From the NCBI GenBank assembly GCA_035719045.1, contig DASTGO010000409.1, positions 1 to 40,434 on the forward strand: a DNA stretch of 40,434 nucleotides, read 5' to 3'. The DNA is from DASTGO01 sp035719045. GTDB taxonomy: Bacteria > Actinomycetota > Actinomycetes > Actinomycetales > Kineosporiaceae. Numbering within the stretch: the stretch's first letter is position 1; every line of letters begins with the position of its first letter. Shown here in pieces: positions 16,268 to 23,308 of this stretch. A model generated the notes under the pieces. That model was not told the DNA's origin and did not search any database. It saw nothing but the letters and a program-made list of their open reading frames with translations. The position numbers and the translations under genes are program-made.

Positions 16268-16630
16268 CTACCCGTGCATCCCCCACCGAGGCTTTCCAGC
16301 GGGTGGTGTCGTGGGCTGTCCGCGGGGGTGGCCAGGCAACGTTGGTGTGGGGGTGACTTGGATGGTGAGGTTGGCGTCCAAGGCGTGGGCGAGTCGTTGC
16401 AGAACCGGCAGGGTAGGCACCGTGCCGCCGGCTTCGAATCGGGCGACGGCCGACTGGGTCATCGAGGCTGCCTGGGCGAGCTGGGTCTGGCTCCAGCCCT
16501 TCTTCCCACGCAGAGCCCGGACCGCGGCGCCCAACTCGAAGGCGAGCTTCGCCGCTTCGTAGGCCTCGGCGGCACCCGGCTCGCTCATACGCCGACTGCG
16601 CAGGTCGTCCCGACTCGTGCGCTCAACCAT
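16268..16630 (-). CDS. Xre/HigA-type helix-turn-helix antitoxin
   Basis: The product is about 120 residues. The N-terminus SRDDLRSRRMSEPGAAEAYE and the following ELGAAVRALR are typical of HigA-like antitoxins encoded downstream of RelE-type toxins. The helix-turn-helix is WSQTQLAQAASMTQSAVARF with the Glu-Ala-Gly-Gly turn and a final helix LPVLQRLAHALDANL. The start ATGG overlaps the stop of an upstream frame (ATGGTTGA) that appears to be a dead toxin. The C-terminus is a Pro/Gly-rich extension. It probably binds its own promoter, but with no intact toxin it may now be an orphan regulator. MSEPG at 16588 is an alternative start. Confidence 0.8.
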   Translation of the reverse strand: MVERTSRDDLRSRRMSEPGAAEAYEAAKLAFELGAAVRALRGKKGWSQTQLAQAASMTQSAVARFEAGGTVPTLPVLQRLAHALDANLTIQVTPTPTLPGHPRGQPTTPPAGKPRWGMHG

Positions 16631-16750
16631 CCCCCTCACCCTCACCCTCGCCCTCGATCATGTGCTGCTCGGCATGGCATCGTGCCAGCGCCTTGCGGGC
16701 TCACTGGACCTATTCCTTCGGAACGCCGCCTACTTCTTGTCGGTCTGGGG
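16623..16750 (-). pseudogene. probable C-terminal remnant of a RelE/HigB-type toxin
   Basis: Directly upstream of and overlapping the antitoxin gene, one frame reads QEVGGVPKE, stop, VQ, stop, then ARKALARCHAEQHMIE and an acidic Glu-Gly tail before TGA. RelE/HigB toxins of this arrangement often end with a basic helix like RxxLARxxAE, and the stop overlaps the antitoxin ATG as in working toxin-antitoxin operons. Two in-frame stops and loss of everything beyond 16750, where the peptidase gene ends, make it non-functional. The identification is tentative. Confidence 0.35.
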
Positions 16751-16752
16751 TT

Positions 16753-18495
16753 TCAGCGCTTGGTGAAGGGTTGGTAGTCGCCGACACAGTGGGTACCCCG
16801 GGCGGGTGGCGCCGTGGTCACCAGGTAGTTCTCGATGGCCGTGTCGAGGCAGGCCGATCGGGTGAAGGCGGTGTGTCCCCAACTGTCGACGGACACCAAC
16901 GTGCTGTTGGGCAGGAGCTTGGACAGTGCGACGGCGTTGTCGTAGTTGGTCACGGGGTCCCAGTAGTTGCCGATGATGAGCACGGGGTTGGTGGTCCGGT
17001 GGGTGAAGGGCCCTCGGTAGGCGTCCTCGTCGGAGGTGGTCCATGTGGTCGAGGCACAGGGTGCGTCTTCCCAGGCGGCCAGGCGGCCGAAGCCGGGCAC
17101 GCGGGCGTCGGCGGCGTCGGCGGCGGCGGGCCACTGGTCGGCGCGGGCAGGGTGCAGCCCATCGGTGCAGATCACGGTGTGCCTTGCCTCGATGTCGTTT
17201 CCGTAGGGGGAAGTCGGCCAGGGGGCTGTGGTCGGGTCGGGCGTGGGCTGCGACCGCAGCTGAGCGACTGCCCGGTTGAGTGCTGCAGCGGCGGCCTCGC
17301 GTCGGGAGGAGGGTGCTGCGGCGTTCTGGAGCGTGGATGCCCACGTGAGGATGTCGGCGATGCTGTCCACACCTTCTGTGGTGGACAGCAGGAGTTGCAG
17401 TCCGGAGAGCGCCTGCGGGTAGGTCACGGTGGTCGTGGTGCCCGTGCTCGGGTCGTCGAAGGTCAGCGGGGCCTTCTTCAGGGCCGCGAGGATGGCTTCG
17501 TAGCTCGCGACGGGGTCCCCGGTCGCGGCGAGACTGCAGCGGTCGGGGCCTGCCGTGCGGCAGCGGACGAGGAGTTCGTGCAGGGCTCTCGCGGTTGCCT
17601 CGGCCTGCTTGAGTCGCACGCTGCTCGGGGTCGATCCTCGACCCGGTGTCCCCACCAACGCCACCGGGTCGAGGATCGCGTCGATGGCCAGCGCCCGGAC
17701 CCGGTCGGGGAACAGGTTGGCGTAGACCTGACCCAGGTAGGAGCCGTAGGAGATGCCGAAGTAGGTCAGCTGTTTGTCTCCAACGGCGCGGCGCAGCACG
17801 TCCATGTCCCGCGCCACTTCAGCCGTGGACATCGACCGGGACAGCGGCGCCCCGGACGTCGAGCACGCCCGGCCGAAGGCCTTGACCGCCGTGAGGTAGG
17901 CGGCCGTCTCCTCCACGGTCCTGGGGAACACGACACCGAGGCCGGCCAGGGCGGCATCTCGACCGCCCGCACTCGGCCAGCACCGGACGTTGTCACTGAA
18001 CTGCGTGCCCCGGGGGTCGAATCCCACGATGTCGAACCTCGCGAGCACCTCCGGCCGCAGGAAGGTGGGAGCAGTCGCGGCGAATCGCGTCCCGGAACCG
18101 GCCGGCCCACCAGGGTTGACGAACAAGGTGCCGATTCTGTGTGCCTGGTCCGTCGCCTTGACCCGCAGCACCGCGACTCTGGTCGTCGGGCCGTTCGGCT
18201 CGTCGTAGTCCAACGGGAGATCGGCGGTCGCACAGTCTGCGCCAGGGGCGAACGGCCCGCAGCCGGTCCAGTTCAGCCTGGGGGCCGGCACCCGATCGAC
18301 CCGGTGGGCCTCCAGCGGACTGGTTCGGTCGAAGGCCGACACCGGCCCGGACCCGACAACTGCGGAGTGGCTTGCCCGTCCCCCCTGGACGGACGCCGCT
18401 TCGGCAGCAGCCGGCACGGTTGCACCCACCCACACGGACAGTCCCGCTGCGGTCAGAACAACCGCCCGCACGTGGACAGCTCGACAACTCGACAT
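16753..18495 (-). CDS. secreted TAP-type alpha/beta-hydrolase (tripeptidyl aminopeptidase family)
   Basis: The 580-residue protein has a signal peptide (basic start, hydrophobic AVVLTAAGLSVWVGATVPA, Ala-rich cleavage region). It belongs to the secreted proline/tripeptidyl aminopeptidase group: NPGGPAGSG is the oxyanion region, FDIVGFDPRGT precedes the lid, and GISYG holds the nucleophile Ser249. The C-terminal TAP-like part includes NYWDPVTNYDNA (likely catalytic Asp) and SWGHTAF (His), after which a Cys-containing end follows. Such enzymes release N-terminal peptides or hydrolyse amides outside the cell. The start is ATG at 18495, with GAGGGGGTGGAG upstream. A divergent PadR gene lies 250 nt away, with ACATATGT boxes between, suggesting PadR control. 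Confidence 0.85.
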   Translation of the reverse strand: MSSCRAVHVRAVVLTAAGLSVWVGATVPAAAEAASVQGGRASHSAVVGSGPVSAFDRTSPLEAHRVDRVPAPRLNWTGCGPFAPGADCATADLPLDYDEPNGPTTRVAVLRVKATDQAHRIGTLFVNPGGPAGSGTRFAATAPTFLRPEVLARFDIVGFDPRGTQFSDNVRCWPSAGGRDAALAGLGVVFPRTVEETAAYLTAVKAFGRACSTSGAPLSRSMSTAEVARDMDVLRRAVGDKQLTYFGISYGSYLGQVYANLFPDRVRALAIDAILDPVALVGTPGRGSTPSSVRLKQAEATARALHELLVRCRTAGPDRCSLAATGDPVASYEAILAALKKAPLTFDDPSTGTTTTVTYPQALSGLQLLLSTTEGVDSIADILTWASTLQNAAAPSSRREAAAAALNRAVAQLRSQPTPDPTTAPWPTSPYGNDIEARHTVICTDGLHPARADQWPAAADAADARVPGFGRLAAWEDAPCASTTWTTSDEDAYRGPFTHRTTNPVLIIGNYWDPVTNYDNAVALSKLLPNSTLVSVDSWGHTAFTRSACLDTAIENYLVTTAPPARGTHCVGDYQPFTKR

Positions 18496-18596
18496 GGGCT
18501 CCACCCCCTCGGCTTCCAGGAACGTGCACAGCACCGCCTCCGACGAGGAACCGGACTTGACTCCACGCAGTGGGAGCGGCACGAACAGGGATGACT

Positions 18597-18707
18597 CTAC
18601 ATATGTCGACGATCTTCGTCTACATATGTAGCGGCCCCATCCACAGGAAGGATCTGCACCGCAGGACCTGCGGGCGCACCCGTTGAGCCTCGTGCCAACA
18701 TATGTAG
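18597..18707. promoter_or_regulatory. three palindromic boxes, probable PadR operators
   Basis: ACATATGT occurs at 18599-18606, 18622-18629 (inside the perfect palindrome CTACATATGTAG, 18620-18631) and 18698-18705. The first two are centred 23 bp apart, about two helical turns. All lie between the divergent peptidase and PadR genes. PadR regulators commonly bind ATGT/ACAT dyads, so autorepression plus control of the peptidase is likely. The boxes stand out as AT-rich in very GC-rich DNA. Confidence 0.75.
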
Positions 18708-18745
18708 AATTCCGGCGTGTTTGCGCCGAGGCCGTGGAGGGCGCC

Positions 18746-19099
18746 ATGAACCCGACTCCCCCGCTGAACCCAACACCCCAGGTGGACAAGGTCTTGCGCG
18801 TCTTCCTGGAGGCCGTGGACGAGCCGCGGTACGGGTACGAACTGATGCGCAGGACCGGCCTGAAGAGCGGCACTCTGTACCCGATCCTGGCCCGACTGGA
18901 GGCCCAGGCAGTGGTGGAGGCCGACTGGCAGCCTCCGGACCAGACGCTGCCGGGGCGGCCCCCGCGGCGGTTCTACAGGTTGACCGGTGCCGGGGTGGCT
19001 ACGGCGCGGCAACTGGTGGCCGAGGCCTCGCAGACCCGCGAGACCGCATCCAGGTCCCGGCGGGGGCTGTTGCCCGGCGTGGAGGGGGGACGGGCGTGA
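18746..19099 (+). CDS. PadR-family transcriptional regulator
   Basis: This winged-helix regulator is 117 residues from the ATG at 18746, which has GGAGG 6 nt upstream. The frame is open further 5', but that start lacks a site. Motifs are RYGYELMRRTGLKSGTLYP (helix-turn-helix; GTLYPIL is the PadR hallmark), LARLEAQAVVEADW and the wing GRPPRRFYRLTGAG. The C-terminal dimerisation helix is short, as in the PadR-s1 group. It overlaps the next membrane gene by GTGA and faces the TAP-type peptidase gene. Three ACATATGT dyads in the shared upstream region are the likely binding sites. The ligand is unknown. Confidence 0.88.
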   Translation: MNPTPPLNPTPQVDKVLRVFLEAVDEPRYGYELMRRTGLKSGTLYPILARLEAQAVVEADWQPPDQTLPGRPPRRFYRLTGAGVATARQLVAEASQTRETASRSRRGLLPGVEGGRA

Positions 19100-19695
19100 T
19101 CACCTGTTGCACGGTGGAGACGGCGGCACTGCGGGCCGGGGAACGACTGATCACCCGGGTCTGTCGCCTGGTGCCCGACGACGAGCGGGACCTGCGCCGA
19201 CAGGAATGGGTCGCCGAGCAGTGGGGCATCCTGGATGACACGTCTCGTCCCTGGCTCCTGCGCGTCCTCGCCCTGCTTGTCTTCCCCCTGCCCCTGGCCT
19301 GGACCCTGCGACGCGGCGACTGGCCCACCCGTCATGACGGGAGCCTGTTCGACTGGAGAGCGACCGCCAACACCGTCGCCCTCTACACCGTCACCGCCTA
19401 CATCCTCGTCCCCTTCATCACCGCCCTTTTCTTCTCCGTCGGCTTCCTCGGCTACGCCATCGGCGCCGGCGCCACCGGCGCTGGCATCGGCGCCGGTCTC
19501 GGCGCCGGCGTCCCTGCCGGCCTCGGCCTCGGCCTCGGCTCCCCCACCGGTGCCCCCGCCGTCTCCGGCACCCTCACCCACGCCCCCTCGGTCGCCGGCA
19601 CTGTCTGCGCCGTCGCCGCAGTGGCCGGCTTCGCGCTCTTCCTTGCCCACAGCTGGATCTCCCAGCAACGCTCCGACGAGAGAGGCGTCGGGTAA
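19096..19695 (+). CDS. PadR-coupled multi-pass membrane protein
   Basis: The 199-residue product starts at a GTG overlapping the PadR stop, with GGAGGGGGGA upstream. The N-terminal 50 residues are soluble and charged (CRLVPDDERDLRRQEWVAEQ), followed by about four hydrophobic segments: LLRVLALLVFPLPLAW, VALYTVTAYILVPFITALFF, a long Gly/Ala stretch, and TVCAVAAVAGFALFLA. PadR genes are often coupled to small membrane proteins that act with or against the regulator or encode permease accessory domains. No transport motif is visible. The Gly/Ala-rich third segment is made of short GAG/GLG repeats and may be low-complexity expansion. Confidence 0.75.
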   Translation: MITCCTVETAALRAGERLITRVCRLVPDDERDLRRQEWVAEQWGILDDTSRPWLLRVLALLVFPLPLAWTLRRGDWPTRHDGSLFDWRATANTVALYTVTAYILVPFITALFFSVGFLGYAIGAGATGAGIGAGLGAGVPAGLGLGLGSPTGAPAVSGTLTHAPSVAGTVCAVAAVAGFALFLAHSWISQQRSDERGVG

Positions 19696-19743
19696 CAGGG
19701 TCGGCCTGACGCCCGACACCGCTCCCACGTGCACGTCGAAGCC

Positions 19744-20030
19744 GATGTAAACAGGCCAAGGCGATCGGGGTGAACCGGTGGCCCGCACGGCACTGGAAGG
19801 TCAACGTCGCCTGGCTCGCCGTGGTCGCCAGCATGCTGGCCGCCTTCCGCCATCTGGGCCTTCCCGACGGCGACCTGCGTACGGCATCCATCCAGACCCT
19901 GCGGTTCCGGCTCTTCGAGGTCCCGGACGGATCACCCACGGGCAACGCAGGACCCGGCTACACCTTCCAACCGACTGGCCTCCGCGACTGCCGCCGCCCG
20001 CAACGAGCACATCGGGCACCCGGTCACGCC
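19744..20030 (+). pseudogene. IS1380-family transposase, C-terminal remnant (frameshifted)
   Basis: The frame starting near 19744 reads KAIGVNRWPARHWKVNVAWL and then SIQTLRFRLFEVP. After about 19925 the similarity continues one frame over as GRITHGQRRTRLHLPTDWP. Both stretches are the conserved end of IS1380 transposases, where the last helices follow the catalytic Glu. The catalytic core is absent and a frameshift separates the two parts, so it cannot be active. An N-terminal piece of the same family lies on the opposite strand at about 38.66-39.0 kb. Confidence 0.75.
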
Positions 20031-20155
20031 CGCCTCGTCACAACGCAAGCGTGGTGCCCGCTACCGGCCCCGATCAAGCACTACCGCACCGACGTGAAGC
20101 ATCGAGGTCAGTGCCGCCGCTGTCCGCGCGGGGCGGTCCATGCCTGCGGAACGAC

Positions 20156-20677
20156 CCGAAGCACGGCTACGGTGCGGCCGGGTTCATCGGTGCGGCACTG
20201 GAGCGGCTCGGCGAACCGGCCGCCAGGGTCGCCGTCGCGGACCGGGACCGTTCCATGGTGGCGGGGATGGTCGCGGTGGCCGCCCGGTTGGCCGACGACA
20301 ACCCGCCGCCGGACGAACCACTCCCTACCCGGGCGACCAGCTGGCCTCGGATCCCGCTGCGGCGCGGGGGTTTGGGCGCCACCCCGCGGTTGCGCACGCC
20401 TGCGGCGCGGGTGGTCTTCCTGGGCTCCGAAGGCGAGACCGGTGTCGTCGCTCGCGACTTCGTCGACTACCTGTGGCTGGTCGCCGACGGCTACGGACCG
20501 ATGGAGGCCATCGAATACGCACCGACGGACGACGAACCACGGCGCGACGAACCGGAGGCCCAGGCGTTGGCCGAGAAGTTGGCCGGCACAGCGCGCAAGT
20601 CCCCGGCTGCCGTGCTCGCCAGGGCACAGGGGGAGTTCCCCGGCTTCAGCTCATGGATCGAATCCATGTGCCGCTGA
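20156..20677 (+). pseudogene. probable SMI1/KNR4 (SUKH)-like protein, 5'-truncated
   Basis: This frame encodes KHGYGAAGFIGAALERLGEP and continues through VVFLGSEGETGVVARDF, YLWLVADGYGPMEA and a charged helical end, finishing with SWIESMCR and TGA. The segment LGSEGETGVVA followed by LWLxADG resembles SMI1/KNR4-type immunity or housekeeping proteins. No ATG or ribosome site matches the first conserved residues, and the IS1380 relic precedes it, so the 5' end seems lost. ATG at 20255 could still give a 140-residue product. Family assignment is moderate. Confidence 0.45.
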
Positions 20678-21037
20678 ACGCGCCGAGCGCACCCAGCCTC
20701 GACGGGAACCAACCTTCTCCGGCCTCGACCGCTGATCTGCAGCGTATGCTTCGGCCCGATCCGCCGATCCAGACCGGCGGGCACGGCGGCTGCACCCAGC
20801 TTCGGCTCCGCGACGGCGTCCTGCAGTTCCGCACTGCCCTCAACTCGATGATCGGTGGGTGCACAACTAGTCACGGCTCGGCGCAGGTGACCCCTAGCGA
20901 AACCCAGCCTGCATGGCGTTCGATGGCAGCCGGAGACGCTCGCGTCCTGCGCGTCGCGGCGACCCCGCGGATGGCGCTCATGGCGCTGGAAGCGCACAGT
21001 TGCGCGCAGAAAACCGCTCGTACGGGGGTGTCGCACA
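20678..21037. other. 360-nt stretch without a recognisable gene
   Basis: No frame here has convincing start, length and composition. It precedes the small membrane protein at 21038 and probably carries its promoter. No repeats or strong hairpins stand out. Confidence 0.4.
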
Positions 21038-21268
21038 ATGAAACAGGTTGCCCTAACCTTCCCGGAGCTCGGCTTGATCGCTGGGACGCGGGCCGCGCTC
21101 GGCGCGGGGCTGGCGCTGTTGCTCGGTGACCGGCTGAGTCCCGAACAACGCCGCGCCGTCGGCTGGACCCTCCTCGCGGTGGGAATCATCACCACGGTTC
21201 CACTGGGCGTGGAAGTCTTCAAGGGTAGTCAAACGACCTCAGGGCCGAACGATCCGGCCGCAGTGTAA
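21038..21268 (+). CDS. small membrane protein, unknown function
   Basis: This 76-residue protein is read from an ATG preceded by CGGGGGTG. It has two hydrophobic helices (LGLIAGTRAALGAGLALLLG and VGWTLLAVGIITTVPLGVEV) joined by a short polar loop with LSPEQRRA, which gives a hairpin topology with both ends on the same side. The N-terminus is MKQVALTFPE. No family is recognised. It sits alone between transposon relics and could be an ordinary chromosomal gene isolated by insertions. An accessory role to a lost neighbour is possible. Confidence 0.65.
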   Translation: MKQVALTFPELGLIAGTRAALGAGLALLLGDRLSPEQRRAVGWTLLAVGIITTVPLGVEVFKGSQTTSGPNDPAAV

Positions 21269-21429
21269 TCGGGGGCTCGACGCCGTCCTGCGGCTGGATT
21301 GTCGACCGTCCATCGCCGTCACGGGCGAATGCGATGTTGGGTAGTGCGCCGCTACTACCTCGATCTTCAGTCGGTGTCCAGGCGGGGGCACGTGGAACGG
21401 CCTGTCGGCCGCGGTCCGTCAAAGCGCCG

Positions 21430-21881
21430 TCAGCAGGAACGCGCGACACCAGCCGCTCCAGCTCGGCCACCGCCGGCAACAGCACCTGCCGACCCCGCAG
21501 CCACCCCACCGCCCCGGCAAACACCACCCACGGGCCGTCCCCGGTCGTCCAGGCCCGGTGGTCAACCCACCGGGTCAACTCCTCCCGGTGCTCGCCGAAG
21601 CCACCCCACCCGTCGACCTCACAGATCTCCCACCGGTGCTCGAACCGGGTCGTCCGCCGCTGCCCGAACCGGGTCGTCCGCCGCTGCAGATAGCCCTTGA
21701 CCTGCGAGGGGTCCGCAATCCCCAACTAGTCGGCGAGTTCGTCGACCACCACCGCGGGAAGGAAGCACCGACGCAGATCCTCAACCGACGGCGGGCCCTC
21801 GAACCGGCCATACGCCGCCCGCTGCCCCGCAGTCAGGAACTCCTCAACCGCGTCCTCGGCGGCCACCTCCGCATCGCTCAC
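21430..21881 (-). pseudogene. Tn3-family transposase N-terminal (DUF4158-like) remnant
   Basis: From a GTG at 21881 the frame reads VSDAEVAAEDAVEEFLTAGQ and VEDLRRCFLPAVVVDELAD, meets an amber stop (21726-21728), then continues LGIADPSQVKGYLQRR, WGGFGEHREELTRWVDHRAW and WLRGRQVLLPAVAELERLV. This is the N-terminal region of Tn3-type transposases. After about 21430 the similarity is lost, so the catalytic DDE part is gone. A 24-bp duplication inside it duplicates RRTTRF. A serine recombinase relic lies next to it on the other strand, matching a decayed Tn3-type transposon. Confidence 0.7.
21639..21686. repeat. two-copy 24-bp tandem repeat in the Tn3 relic
   Basis: Copies at 21639-21662 and 21663-21686 share CGAACCGGGTCGTCCGCCG and differ at one base. 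In the minus-strand frame it duplicates the peptide RRTTRF with its spacer, an addition not expected in the family. Confidence 0.9.
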
Positions 21882-21969
21882 ACACGATCAATGCCGACCA
21901 CGTCCCAACCGTTAGCCCACCAACGAGACCGGGGCCCTCGGACTCCTTACCGTTATCTTTCACAAGATC

Positions 21970-22200
21970 GTCAGTCACGGGCCGGGCCCTGATCGCCCGG
22001 CGCACCCGGATCGCCCTGGCGCACCGACGGGCGATGGGCGTGCGGCTGGGAGGGCCGCGGCGGCCTCAACGAGGTGCTCGAGCGCGTGCTGCAGTTGCGC
22101 GCCGGCGGGGCCCGCCTGGTCGACGTCGCCGCGGCGATGAACGCCGCCGGCACACCCACGCCCGGAGGCGGCGCCCGTGGTGGCCAACGTACATGTCCTG
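21970..22200 (+). pseudogene. serine recombinase (resolvase/invertase family) remnant
   Basis: One frame reads TGRALIARRTRIALAHRRAM and GVRLGGPRR, the end of the long helix and the linker of serine recombinases. A +1 shift then gives NEVLERVLQLRAGGARLVDV and AAAMNAAGTPTPGGGAR, the DNA-binding helix-turn-helix seen before the end of such enzymes. The catalytic N-terminal half is missing and the frame is broken. Its position beside a Tn3-type transposase relic suggests both came from one transposon. Confidence 0.65.
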
Positions 22201-22261
22201 GCTTTTGGCCGCCCAGGATGCCCGCACCGCAAACATCACTAAGAGTCAGGACTCCACCACC

Positions 22262-22540
22262 CTACGAGGGCGGTTTGAGGGCGGCGAAACCGGCCACCAG
22301 CGTAGGGACGATCAGGCCCAGTCGGTCGCCGGACTGACGCCAGCCGGTCGCCGTGGTCAGGTCGACGGCGACGAAACTCACCGAGGTGGAGCGGTCCCAG
22401 GCCGGACAGGTGGCCGCGTCCGCCCAGGCACAAGTCGGGGCATCGTCGCCGGACAGCAATGCGTTCATCGCCGCCGCGCTCAGCGCCAGCAGCCACTTCA
22501 CCGTGGTGACCACGCCGATCGCGGTCCGCATGATCAGCAT
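22262..22540 (-). CDS. small exported or membrane protein, unknown
   Basis: This 92-residue product starts at ATG with CAGGGTC upstream and uses codons like real genes. It begins MLIMRTAIGVVTTVKWLLAL, a signal-like hydrophobic helix ending in SAAAMNALLSG. A soluble stretch follows with one Cys pair (CAWADAATC), and a second hydrophobic helix (GLIVPTLVAGFAALKPPS) closes the protein. No family is recognised. The frame is open upstream, but the ATG matches the start of the hydrophobic helix. It is convergent with the recombinase relic and divergent from the Bell-like gene. Confidence 0.5.
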   Translation of the reverse strand: MLIMRTAIGVVTTVKWLLALSAAAMNALLSGDDAPTCAWADAATCPAWDRSTSVSFVAVDLTTATGWRQSGDRLGLIVPTLVAGFAALKPPS

Positions 22541-22650
22541 GCACTGACCCTGAAGGCTCTCCTCGGCGGCGACCAGCGCCGATCTGGCGATTGTGAGGAC
22601 CACTGGGCGGAGCTGCCGACCCGGTCGAGGGTCTTCAGGGTGAGGTCGAG

Positions 22651-22698
22651 GCGAGGTCGAGGTCCTCCGGCCCGGCGAGGTCGAGGTCCTCCGGCCCG
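22651..22698. repeat. two-copy 24-bp perfect tandem repeat
   Basis: GCGAGGTCGAGGTCCTCCGG plus CCCG occurs at 22651-22674 and again at 22675-22698 without mismatch. A partial GAGGTCGAG copy lies just before. It sits 86-133 nt upstream of the Bell-like gene start and so lies in that gene's probable promoter or leader. Confidence 0.9.
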
Positions 22699-22783
22699 GT
22701 GCTGGACACGTTCCGCCCCTCAGACTGTGAAGAACCGTCCGCCCCGAGGCCTCGACCTCACCGACCGGGAAAGGGTGCAGGCC

Positions 22784-23185
22784 GTGGATCCCGTCTCTCT
22801 CCTCATCGCAGCCTTGACCGCCGGTGGCGCAGCAGTCGCCACCGGCGCCACCGCCGGAGTGACCGCGGCGACCAGCAACGCGCTCGTCTCCCTCTACAGC
22901 CGGCTGAAAGACGCCCTGGCGGCCCGGTTCCAGGGCGACCAGACCTCCCTGCGCATCCTCGAGCGGCACGCGCAGAACCCGGCGGGCTACGACGGGGCCC
23001 TCCGCGACGTCCTCACCGACACCGGCGCCGGAGCCGACGAGGCGCTCGTTGACCTCGCCCGCCGCCTCCTAGAAGCCTCCGACGTCCGGGGCGCCACTGT
23101 CGGCCGCTACAACGTCGACGTCCGCGACAGCAAGGGCATTGTCATCGGCGACAACGCGCACGTCGAACAGCACTTCGACAACTGA
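22784..23185 (+). CDS. Bell-like helical protein with C-terminal amyloid-signalling-type motif
   Basis: This 133-residue protein starts at GTG (AAAGGG upstream), giving MDPVSLLIAALTAGGAAVAT, a hydrophobic Ala/Gly helix. Helices with SRLKDALAARFQGDQ and then LVDLARRLLEAS follow, and the last 23 residues carry D-x-x-x-G-x-V-x-G-x-N-A-x-V-x-x-x-F-x-N with GIVIGDNAHVEQHF. The helical start plus short Gly/Asn-containing tail matches bacterial Bell-domain proteins, analogues of the fungal HeLo/HELL pore-forming domain. In those, the tail motif receives an amyloid fold from an NLR. The adjacent STAND gene encodes the matching motif near its N-terminus. Membrane-directed killing by this protein is inferred. 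The open frame further upstream is not supported. Confidence 0.6.
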   Translation: MDPVSLLIAALTAGGAAVATGATAGVTAATSNALVSLYSRLKDALAARFQGDQTSLRILERHAQNPAGYDGALRDVLTDTGAGADEALVDLARRLLEASDVRGATVGRYNVDVRDSKGIVIGDNAHVEQHFDN

Positions 23186-23308
23186 CCGGCCACCACCCGG
23201 ACGACGCGACGGCGCCCCCGAGCCGACCACCTGCCGCCCGGCCTCCCTGCCTTGCCCTGACCGCTGCGATCCCGGCGACCGGACGGCTCTCCCGCTGAGG
23301 GGGTTCAG

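Noticed and set aside
19778..20677. Single 299-codon gene covering the IS1380 and SMI1-like region
   Set aside because: The open frame merely joins two unrelated relics. Its first part matches IS1380 only after a frameshift, and its middle is low complexity.
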